From contig OU744728.1 in NCBI GenBank assembly GCA_916613615.1, positions 30,635,950 to 30,699,949 of the forward strand: 64,000 nt of DNA, written 5' to 3'. Made by a program: the position numbers and the translations under genes. Positions 1 through 12,100 of this stretch are shown here, piece by piece. The stretch is from Steromphala cineraria (taxonomy: Eukaryota > Mollusca > Gastropoda > Trochida > Trochidae). A model generated the notes under the pieces. The model was not told the origin of the DNA, made no database searches, and worked only from the letters and a program-made list of their open reading frames with translations. How positions within the stretch are numbered: position 1 is the first letter of the stretch; every line of letters starts with the position of its first letter.

Positions 1-30
1 TTGTTTAATAATTAATAACCATATACGTAC

Positions 31-155
31 AAGTGCCACTTCGAGAGGTTTCAGTTTCTCCATGACAGCGAGTGCCTTGGTGTAGGAGTGCGTGAGCTGC
101 TGGTCAGCCTTCTGTCCGCTCCACTCCTCATACTCCCCCAGCGTCTCCTCCATGT
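31..155 (-). CDS. SART3: SART3 exon 6 (HAT repeat; gene continues off the left edge)
   Basis: Acceptor GTTGCAG precedes 155 and donor GTACGT follows 31. It encodes DMEETLGEYEEWSG, followed by SYTKALAVMEKLKPLEVAL. The family has an EYEEW motif and a KAL..LEK.KP helix here. It ends in phase 0, so the next exon lies left of the window. Confidence 0.92.
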
Positions 156-3100
156 CTGCAACACACCGGCACACTTCAAGTGCATGGACAGGTAATAGGC
201 ACAAGGCTATTGGCCCTACGGACTTTAATTACAAGAAATGGAAGAGTGTGAATACTGTTGTGACTGACCCCTACATACCGAGGAGACATATGGAGAGCTG
301 TCTACGGAAGAGGGCATCTACCCGCTTGTTCTGTGCAGAGAAGGCTTCCTCCTGCTCAGGGGTTGCCACTCCACCGGCTTGGGGCTGCAACATCAACAGT
401 TACTCCCCTTTACTATATTGTTCACTCACCTCACATCTTCAGATATGGTATCAGAACTTAGTTAGCAACTTGGAATAGAAACAATAACATTCATCAGCAT
501 ATTCACGATTATCTGAAAATGTACACCCAATGAAAGTAACATATCACTGTTACAGTGGAAAACCATCCACCTGAATGATATAGTTTTGGATGACTCTAAT
601 GACAGGATATGGTTGCATCAAGGATGCAAGGTATTATCGGTATAAAGGTTTATTTCAATAAAGAAACAACATGATAAGAATCAGGATACACACTCCTTGG
701 ACGTTTTAAAATTAATAATTTTCATCTGAAATTTCAGACAAGCACGCCCGATATAACATGATTTTACAGAGTGTTGTAAATAAAGTATAAACTTGTTATA
801 TGAAATTAGAACAAATATGATTAAGGTCACCATCAGTCATTGAAAAATTTCCTTTTCAAAAAAATGTGCTCACCATCAAACCTGCTAAGATGGCATTCTC
901 AAACTCCCTGTAGGCCTCCCACAGGTTGGCTCCTTGACTTGTGTGAAGTCCTGCTGCAGTCAGCGCTCGTTCAAACACAGCTCGCACATTCTTGATTCCG
1001 TCGTCAGACCCCATCCCTCCAATAGCATACTGTACATACTCCAGCCACACCGGCACAGCTGCAAAATCCCAGACACTTCAAACATTAGTTGAGATTGACA
1101 TAATCATTTGGAGGTTCACTACTACATAATGAAAACTTAAATATTACCATAGGCTCTATATTTTGACATCATGAAATATTAAACTAAACTGTTGAACAAA
1201 TTGTGATTTCTAAAATATGACCTACATGAATCAATCACATTGATACCCCATCATGAAATCTTCAATATGAGAATATAAGATCTCCACCATTAAATCATTT
1301 GATCACCAATATCAATCTCTTTTAAAATGTCCCTATCCGTCCACTCAACAAATCATGCCTGATGAAATGAAATCTACCAATCAGAAGATGCCTGTACTAA
1401 GTTACAATTGAGTAAGTCCAGATGAGGAAACCCTTTAGTCAGGGAGATAAAAATACATCAAACAAAGAAAACAATGAAAAATTCGAACAAACCTGCAGAG
1501 GTTTCAGATTCTTTGAAGGGGATCCTCCTTGGGGTACTTAATTAGCATAATTATCTGTTAATTTGCATATATGACAGGTTGTAACTATTTTTGAATAAAA
1601 ATTTACACTCACAAAAAAGTGTTGTCGTATGTCCGACCATCCCAACGAAGTACCTGTCACCCTAGCGGCAGCAGCCTTAGTGCAACTCAAGGGCAGGTAA
1701 CTCTAACTCCACACTTATCAATCTAGACAATGCCAGACAGAATAAGGGGAGGTGGGAGGTCGTACCCCAAGGAGGATCCCCTTCAAAGAATCTGAAACCT
1801 CTGCAGGTTTGTTCGATTCTTTTTCAGAAGGGTATCCTCCTTGGGGTACTTAATTAGCATAAAAACAGACTCCCAAATAAAGAGTTACGGGAGTGGAATT
1901 CTGTCACTAATAAATACTATATACTAAAGCATACACACCTGGTCACGTGACCTCCCGCGTCGGGGACACTCGCACGACGACCCTGGGTGCTAACATATGG
2001 CCGTGACATAGACCATTAATACTTTTTGAAAAAGGTTTGAAAACCACCCCCCCCCCCCTCCCTTTTTTTTTGGAAGAGAACTAGGGGGAAATGACAAAAA
2101 GAGTATATATACAAAAGATCCCAAGCTACCCCTCCTTGACCGGCAGCCGCCGGCACGGGGATTGGGATAAGGACTTAATAAAGAAGTGCAGAAGAACTTT
2201 ATTAGTTTGGTTATAATAACAGAACGTAAAAAACCTCGAGAATTCACTCAATCAGAGGGATTACGATTCTGCCCACCGGAGAGAACTGTTCTACCAAACC
2301 GAGCACGCTCACTTGAGTGCTTGTCGAGTTGGTAGTGTTTTATGAACGTACTCGGTCGGCTCCATATGGCCGCCGAGCAGATCTCCTCGATGGGCAGAGC
2401 CGCAGCGTACGCTGTAGAGGTCGCTACTGCTCTGACTGAGTGAGCTCTCAGTTGACCAGGGGGCTCGTGTCCCTTATTTACATAGGCCATGCATATGGTA
2501 GAAACTAGCCATCTAGAAATGGTCTGTTTACTTGCTGGCTCTCCCGTCTTACCCCCTCCGTAGCAGCAAAACAACTGTTTCTGTTTACGGCCTTCCTTCG
2601 TCCTTTTGATATAAGCCCTTAGGCATCTACGGACATCCAGAACATGGGGAACAGCCTTTACTGAGCCTCCTATCGACGGCTGCATGAGCGCCGGGAGCTC
2701 TATAGGAGCTGTAACATGAAAGGTCTGGTCGACTTTGGGGCGGTATGAGTCTGGCAATCTGATGCTGACTCTGTCTTTGTGGAAAACAGTCAGCTCGGGA
2801 TCGGCAGACATTGCATGAATGTCGCCTACCCGCCTGCCAGACGTAACCGCCACCAAGAAAGCTGTCTTCCAGGTTAGAAGTTGGAGAGAAAGACCCTCCC
2901 AACTCTTAAAAGTTGGTCCTGACAGCCAGTCCAATACTATTGATAGATCCCATGAAGGGCTAATTCGTCTCACTGGGGGACGAATTCTGTCCACACCTGC
3001 TAAGAAGCGCTGTACCAGTGGGTGATTGCCCAGAAGAGCTCCGTCCACCGGCATGTGTATCGCCGATATTGCCGTGGAGTATCCCCTGACTGTCGATGCG

Positions 3101-6100
3101 GCTAAGCCGGCATCCAGTCTGGTCTGCAGAAACTCTAGCACAGAGACTAGATCTGCAGAAAAGGGATCGAGGATCTCCCTATCGTTACACCAGCGCGCAT
3201 AACAGGCCCATCTATCGTTGTACTGAACCTTTGTCGAATCCCTCCTCGAAGCCAGTATTGTGTCTGCAATTCTTGCAGGAATACCGCTCTCCTGGAGGCG
3301 ATTCCGGACAGAGGCCATGCCACCCACTGAATCTTGGGATTCGGGTGTGGGGCTCCCTCCTGCGTGAGTAGGTCTTGTCTGAATGGTAGCAGAACTGGGG
3401 GCATCGTGAGATACCGAAGTACTGTTGGAAACCAACTCTGCGCCGGCCACAACGGTGCTAGAAGCACCAGTAGCTGGGGCGGCTGACACGCAAGCTTCGA
3501 TAGGACCCTCGGAACTAGGGGAAGTGGCGGGAACGCCCACAACACCCTGTCGGTCCAGTCGAGCGCGAATGCGTCCGGCGATAGAGCTCTTTGGTCTGGG
3601 ACCCTGGAGCAAAACACCGGCAGTTGGTTCGTTGTTCCAGACGCAAATAGATCCACCTGGAACGGTCCGAACAACTGGGAAATGACTTCGAATATCTCCG
3701 AGTGGAGCTTCCACTCGTGCGGGGCGAGAATCCTCCGCGACAGAGCGTCCGCTCGAACATTGTCCACCCTGGGGAGATATACTGGCTTGACCTGAATGCG
3801 AAACTGGTCGCACCAGAGAATGAAATGCCAGGCTTCCTGAAGCAGAGTCGGGGAAACTGTGCCCCCCTGCTTCAGAATGTACGTCATGGCAGTCTGGTTG
3901 TCCATCTCTAGACGAACCACTTGACCTCTGATGTGTTCTAGGAAGTGTCTGAATGCCAACCGAACGGCTCTCAACTCCAACACGTTGATGTGCAGAGAGA
4001 CCTCGTCCTTGGTCCAAAGACCTGACGCCGTAAGGTGATTCAAGACTCCGCCCCAACCCGTGAGCGAGGCGTCCGTCTGAATCGTCACCGTCGGTTGCGG
4101 AGGGTCTAGCGGCAAACCTCTGGCTAGATGGACAGCTTCTGTCCACCACCAGAGGTGAGGAAATAACCACTCCGGAATTGACACCAGCTTCTCTAGACTC
4201 TCCGAATGAGACCAGAGCCCTGCCAATGCCTGTTGGGCTGGCCTCATACGTAGTCGGGCCCTCCAGACCACGTCTACCGTCGCCGCCATGTTCCCCAGCA
4301 ACTGAAGCCAAGCTCGTGCTGAGTGAACGGGGGACTGCATGAATCGTAGCGTGACCAACTGGACCTTGAACATTCTGTCTGGGGCAAGGGAGACAATGCC
4401 CAGCCCGGACTGAAATCTGGCTCCCAAGAAGACTAGATCCCGTGATGGAACCAGATCTGACTTCTTTAAGTTGACTATCCAACCCAGGCTGACTAGAATG
4501 CCGAGAATGGCCTGGGTGGCCTCCTGACTCCGGGCACGGGACAAAGCCCTGATCAACCAGTCGTCTAGGTACGGGTGACAGCACCTGCCCTGTGATCTGG
4601 CGACCTGTGCCGGAATCAGCATCAGTTTGGTGAACACCCTTGGCGCCGTAGAGATGCCGAAGGGGAGCACACGAAACTGGTAACACACCCCGTCGAAAGC
4701 AAACCTCAGGTATTGCTTGAACTGGGGGTGCATTGGAACATGAAGGTAAGCATCCTTGAGATCTATTGACGTCAGCCAATCTCCTGTCTCTACGGATGCA
4801 ATTACCGATCTCAGAGTCTCCATCTTGAACGATGGGACCTCCAACAAGGTGTTTAGGAATTTCAGATTGAGGATTGGTCTGAAGCCTCCGTCCTTCTTGG
4901 TCACCAGGAAGTAAGTCGAGTAAAAACCTGACTCTTCCTGGCCCTTGGGAACTACCTCGATCGCAGCCTTGTCCAACAACGCTTTGACCTCGGCTCGGAG
5001 CACTTCCGCTTTCTCCCTGTCCCTCGGCACTGGAGTACATCTGACTCCTGCGAAGGACGGGGGTGCGCCTTTCCATGCTGGCAAGTGGCCTTCCCTGAGT
5101 GTGGACAGGACCCAGGGATTTGTAGTAGCCTTGCCCCAATCTTCTACGAACAGGGCTAATCGGCCGCCAACAGGAGTCTGGGGGAGCAGGCAATGAACTG
5201 CCGGGACTGTTGGTACTTCGACACTTAGACCCGGAGTCACCTGAGGAGGAGGGGGCGTTAGGAACCCTGTGGAGGTTTCCCGCGGCCCCGAAAAGCCTGG
5301 CGTTTTTGTTGCCGGCCACCTCCTCGACCTTTACCCCTCCCTCTACCCCTCCCATAGCCACCCGTGATGGGGGCGTACAGGGAAGCCACCGGCGAGAACT
5401 GATTGGTGGTAGAGGGCATTGGAGGACGCTGGCGCTTGACCTTGGGCTCCTCCAAGAGGACTTGTGCCTCCTTGGTAGCAGCCGCCAGGTCAGCGGCCTC
5501 CTTCACTACCTGGACCGCCCCCGGGAACAGCGTTGAGCCGAGCCGGTAAGGAAGGTCCAGTAGCGTTTGGGTTGTGGCTTGATTGTATGTGGATGTGTTG
5601 AGCCACAACCTGCGCATCCCCATCACTGCGCACATCACCTGCGAGGCAGCACTCCGAATGGAGTCCTTCCCCAGGTGTGAACCGACCTCAGCCAACTGCC
5701 TATGAAAGATCACGGAGTCCGAGTCTTTCTCCTTTGCTAGCGCTTGTGTCTGCAAGGCCGCAAGATACGCGCTATGGACGGCAACCTTCATTTGCTGGAC
5801 GGCATTCTTGTACATAGTCTGGTAAGACATGTACACCGTCCGCAATAAAGGAGCCTGTTGTCCAAAAGGAGGCAGCCGCCGGTACTCCTGCTTCGCCTGT
5901 GTCGAAGCCAGGTTGACCGAGGTCAAAACGCATTCGTCCACCACTGGGACCTCCCATAGTTCCCCCTCCCCCAGAGGGTAACGCCGGGTGAGATCCTTAA
6001 GATCCCACACCGAGCGCCGCCCATCCAGAAGAGGGTTCACCACTTCGGTCTCAACAGTAGGAAGAAGGCGGAGCGAGGCCCGTGCTGCTTTGCCAGCGGC

Positions 6101-9100
6101 AAAAGCATCACCGGGAAGGCGGAATCCAGTGGGATCTGACTGTGGTATCGGCGCAGCAACCCCGGGCAGACCAAGGACGAATCTATCCTTGACCTGTCCG
6201 AGGAGGACGTGATATGGCAACCAAGAGTCGTCCTCCGAATCCCCCACCTCAGGATCCCCCTCAAGATCCCGATCACCAGTAACGGTCGGATCGAGAACAA
6301 GAGGGGGGTCGGAAGGCGGGACATCCCGAGGAGTCGCTCCGGGAAGCACAGGCTGCACCGGTAAGACAGTCAGGCCACCAGACCCGGGCCCCTGCCCCGG
6401 CACCGTAGTACCGGGGTCAGTGCTCTTGGGGTTGGAGCCGACCCCAGAACCACCCGGATGAACCGGCGTGGTCTGGAGCGTCCGCATGACATTGGTATCG
6501 GTAACCGAACCGGAGGGCAGTACTGTGACTGTTCCGTGATCGGTACCTCCACCGGCAGAAGTGCCAGGATTCGACATAGCAGTCGATCCGGTCACCCCGC
6601 TCTGAGAATTGGCATCGGGAACAATCTGAGCAGCCAGGCCGATTTCCTTACGGAACCCCGACAAAGCCTGCTCAAGAAAGCCCTTCATCTGCCCCTGTAG
6701 GGTAAGAGAGAATTGATTAATATCAAAAGGTGCGGGGGGGGGGGGGGGGCGGCAAGCTTTTGTTTTGCTTATTTGCCGGCGGCTGGCGCTTCTCCCCATC
6801 AGAAACCTCCATGTCAGTAACGGTTCTGATGGGGGAGGGCGTAGCCTTCCCTTTACCTTTACCCTTACTCTTTCTCTTGAGTTTAGAGGGGGGGGGTCCT
6901 TCTCGTGAATATCTTCCCCCGCATTCATTAAGTTGGTGTAGAAGAGCACATCCGCATGTCTCTTCGCTCTCGTATCTGGGGTGAAGCCTAGGCAGACAGA
7001 ACAGTCGCTGTCCTCATGTGCGTCCTCAACCAGACATCTGAGGCATTTGCCATGCCCATCTGCAGGGGGCATACTAATCCTGCACCCCTTACACTGCTTG
7101 AATGACTGCAATGAATCACCAAGCAATAGTAAGAGGGGGGGCGGGGGGGGGGAACATGAATATTGAATTTGCAAAAATGTAAACAATAATAATGTTCTCA
7201 CAACGTAGAGGCGATGAAATATAAAAAGAATGCGAAAGCAAGCTTGATAATATAAGCCCCTACCTGAAATAAATAAAGCATGTAATACATTACTAATGCT
7301 TGCTGTATATCGACATGATACGTGCATTTCACTCTAGACAAGATTTTTTTTTTTTTTTAAAAACGTCAGAAGTGAAATCACGTACCATGAGAAAGGGAAT
7401 AATTATTATTGCGCGAAATGAAATGCGAAATAAATGAATTAAAATCCCGATGACAGGACTTAAGGAAAGTCGAAGTGAAATGTAAACACATCACCCCACG
7501 ATCTTTCCCACGCCCGCCATATTGGATTTTCCAAACCACCCTATACGATAGAGGTAGATGGAAATTATTTAAGTTACAACGCGAGAATTAAACCGTAATG
7601 CGAGCCTACATTCGCCTCTACGATGTACAATAATGTTTACCACACATACAGTAACTAATTCTTCCATGTCTTCTTGCAAACTTATATTTTGAAGAAATTT
7701 TTCGTAATACGTCTTTCTCCTTTGAATGACAGATTGATAAGTGTGGAGTTAGAGTTACCTGCCCTTGAGTTGCACTAAGGCTGCTGCCGCTAGGGTGACA
7801 GGTACTTCGTTGGGATGGTCGGACATACGACAACACTTTTTTGTGAGTGTAAATTTTTATTCAAAAATAGTTACAACCTGTCATATATGCAAATTAACAG
7901 ATAATTATGCTAATTAAGTACCCCAAGGAGGATACCCTTCTGAAAAAGAATAATTTTTCACCAAGGAAAATATTGAACATACAAAGATAGTCTGCTACAG
8001 CTCTGTCAAAGAGTTTTTCCATCTTGGGTCTGTCTGCAGCTGCTGTTGCCAGTGGGATCTCGTCTCTCAGCCAGTCCAACCACAGCTCTGGAGACAACAG
8101 ATGAAATATGAGACCTATAATGATCTTGAGTTGGCAGTGCTTTCACTCTCAGGACTCTACTGGACAAGTAGACATTGTGTTGCTCTTCTAAACATGAACA
8201 TATCTTTATATATCTGCTTTGTTGATGTTATTTATTGCTTCCTAAGATAAAAAGCATGTGAGGTGTTCACAAAGTCATAAGGACAGATATGCAAAGGATA
8301 CAGATTGGACGCAGGCTAGATCTGTTAAGTAGCATTGTTTATAATCATGCTAGTACTGGGATCTTTCACATGATATTCATTGGGGTGTTGATCAGTTTAA
8401 TCAGCTAATTGATCATAAAACCATTTATTTTCAGAAGGGTTTGTGCGTTTGCAAAGTCATGTTGTACACTGGATCTATGGCTAGGTTTACCTTCACTGAG
8501 AGGGAAGAGTCGGCTCATCTCCTCCCGAGCATCTCGCAGCCTCTCCAACTCCCCGGCTTCTCTCAGGCTTTTGATGAGCTCCGTGTGCAGATCATACATA
8601 TACGGGTTTTCTGCAAGCTGTAATGTGACATTTACGCAGGTTATTATCAATAACAGTTTAACTAACCGTCTGAAGGATAAAAAAACAAAAACATTTGATG
8701 ACATCTCAACTTAATTTCTTTATCAAACATCAGAGCTTTGAATAAGCAAATATGCTACCTCAAAACACATCTTGTTTCCTGATAAATAAACACACTAACA
8801 ACAACTTGCAACATTATAGTTTTCCTTGACACACCTATGGAAAGGAATTACCTGTATCAAAGACATAGTGCTCATTTTTGTACATTTTCACTTGTAAACC
8901 TACAAATATAAAAAAAAATAAATAAAATTTTGATGACAGTTTTTAAACAACCGCTAAACTTGACTACCAAATACTTCAATTTATAAGGCAGCCTCGTGCA
9001 TAAGACGACCCCCTTTTTCAGCCCCCAAAATCATATATATCAGATATAAGGCGGGTCGTGGAAACTGTGAACATGACAGACAACTAGTTGATAAGATTTT

Positions 9101-12100
9101 GTAAGGGTAAATTTGGGCCGATAATTCTTAACTAAAATATCATGTGTAATTAAGAAATGAATAAGTTACTTTGGTGTTTGTTATTTTATTCGATGATTAT
9201 CATTTTCTTCTTATAACAAGCAAGGCTACAGTCAACAAACTCCCATTAATGATTACTGTATTATGTTTCGTGTTCATATTTCTGATTAAGAAATCTAAAC
9301 ATACCTTTAGTCAACATACTGGTAATGCTTTATTTGTTTCAAGCCTTTTCATTGGTTAAAACAAGTTGTTATGGATCACCAATCAGAAAATATAACAAAA
9401 ATTGCATATTGACAAAGCCTAGTGTAAATATTATTTGCTCCTAGTAAAAAATTGAGTACATCGCCTGCATAATTGACAAAATAATTTGGGCAGCATAAGT
9501 TTTGAAAAAACTATGCATAGAGAAATATCAGTCTTCAAAACAATTTTAATAAATAAATGAATCATTATAAATTATGTCAAGTTATTTTATCACCCGGTTC
9601 TATCTCGTATGACATCAACACTTAAGCCCCAAAAAAATAAACAAATTTTTCTGGTCTCTGCATACAGCCAAAAATGATGCATTGACGCAGATTTTATTTT
9701 ATTTTCCAAATAATTTTTTTTATTATTGAATATAGAATTAGTCACAGAATTTAAAAAATAAATGAATATAAACTTTATGACTGTCTTTTTAAAGCCTAAA
9801 ACAAACAAAATCAAGTTATGTTATAAAAGTTAAAGTTTCAATTTTTTTTCTTGGCCTGGGGACTACATTTCCATTTTCCCCCCTTGTCAACATCTGGAAA
9901 AAAGGCTTGATGCAGGGTTTGAAACTGACACAGGTGGAAACCAGAAACAAATTGCTTTTTATTTCTAGGCCTAACATAACATGTTATAGATCGATATTGC
10001 CAGCAAACACGTGTTGAATATTTCCTTTGGTCCAATACATGGATAATTTTTATTGATAAGTTATTTTGAATTTTCATTCATATTTTCATTAAAAAAAAAA
10101 ACAATAAGACAAAGGTATTTTATTTTACAAGATTAATATTGAAATGTCATTGATGATTGTGTAATGTACATCTGGTGTAAACATTGACTATAGTTTGACT
10201 GGTTGGGCTGGCAGATACCCCTCACTTGGCCTCTATTGTTGTGTCTGAAACGTAGACCTTGTGCAACCCCCTCCTTGGCCTTTTTGTTCTGGAGAAGAAA
10301 ATGATAATAGTTCTTAAGGGTATGGCCCCTCTGGCCCATATTTGGGGCCATGTAGGAATAATTAGCAGAAATGGTGCAATGCTCAGCCTTGAATGAACAC
10401 TGAAAATGTTAAAGGGCACTTTTCTCTCCTGTGCCAAATCATAACATATAGTAAATCCCGGGACAGGCTCTTTGACTTTGTTATTGTTTTTACCGGAAGT
10501 TGAGTTGTATTCTGGGAAATATTTTGACTGGTTATACAATTGCAATGCGCCGGAATTAAGCACTCACCTGCTCAACTCATCATGTGTCGGTTTACTTGTA
10601 TTTATCCAACATATAGTTCTATTACATGTGAATATGATAAACATATGATGAACATATGAGTACCATATAAGATATGTTCAGTGATGAAAATAACGAACCT
10701 GCTTGCTTGCTTGCTTGCTTGCTTTGAGATTTATCGAGCGCTTCCAACAGAGCTGTTAATGTAATAGGGTGAAATAAAGCATTTATTTTAACGTGTTCTG
10801 TGATTTTTATTAAGTGTATATAGAGGCGTTTATGTTTTGGATCTAACAGAAGTTCATTGGTTTGGCAATGAATAGTTGTCGGCATATAGTATTTTAATGG
10901 TTTAGTTCAGTTCACTGATTGCTTTGGATCAGTCCATTATCTTTAGATAGGGAAGTCGGGTTATTCCATCTTTCTGTCAGTGCTATTGTTGTTTTGATCA
11001 CCCAAGCTGATCAGGATTGGCTTATTTCAAATCTCTAGGTCACAGCCATATTTCACTTGCACTGTAGCTGTCACCCACACCTGAAGTGCACACCTTTACA
11101 AGTCATATTCCCCATCAGAGGTTAGTAATTAAATAGCATTATAACCATAAACCTTTAATTACTGCATAAATACTATAAATAAGTATAACTAAGCATTTTC
11201 CAGTAAAGTAATTACCATAAGTGTAATAAGTAATGAACTAACTTATGCAAGAATGTGTGTATGGAAGTTGATTTTATAAGTATTTCTATATCATAAGTGT
11301 GATTGGATTGTGTATAATTATATATATCACACATTGAAGGAATACTTTCCTTGTAGTCTTATATCTTGCATTGGTCAGATATTATGACTGAATTATTTCC
11401 ATTCATGCTTTTTATTGTATGTTTATATGTACCATGTGCTTGGCTCAGGTATGTTTATCCTGTACCATCATGCGGAGGGTTGATCATTACACTCCTGTGT
11501 CACCCCAAGGGTATGCATTGTTTTATAGTCTATATCATATTTCATGCATAAGTGATGTATTTGCTTATTGTGATGTATTTAACCCATTGCGTTGTATCAT
11601 GTTAATAATAACATGATATCATATTTAAGAAATAGCATGGGCCGAAGGCCGAATGGTTTGACGCTATAAATAAAAAGCCTATAATAGTTCAGGGCAGAAC
11701 TATACTTTATTGCAAAACACATGATGGTTAGGGCTACTCTATTACTTTTCTAGTATGTCGATGTTTACGCGTTTAAGTTATTTCTACTCCAAATAAAAAC
11801 ACATTTTGTAAATCATGTCCCGCCTCAAATTGAAAATCCTCGATCAGGGACATATCTAGTGACGTCATAGCTGATTGTTATTGACGTCATTGGTCATTGT
11901 TTCGTGACGTCACTCAAAAACTATACTTTATTGCGGAATAAAGGGTGGGCGGCGTCTTTGATCTTTACGGGAGCAATACTAGAACACTAAATAGTAATCA
12001 CCTGTTTATGGAATATATATGATATGTATATTTTTTTATAACGACTATGATGCATATCATAACTGATTGATGGCATATTTGTATGTATATGCAAATGCTG

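Larger units (their letters stand above)
1483..7951 (-). mobile_element. DIRS-like tyrosine-recombinase retrotransposon, nearly complete
   Basis: About 6.47 kb, reading right to left. It carries a gag-like ORF, an overlapping RT/RNase H ORF and a tyrosine recombinase ORF. It has 203-bp inverted terminal repeats (1522-1724 and 7731-7933) that look identical. It also has an internal complementary region at 1762-1862 made of the complement of the left outer end (1484-1537) joined to the complement of the right outer end (7905-7951). That architecture is diagnostic of DIRS elements, which replicate through a circular intermediate and integrate by tyrosine recombinase without target duplication; none is seen here beyond one shared T. 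It sits in SART3 intron 3 in the same sense as the gene. Near-identical termini suggest a young insertion. Confidence 0.93.
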
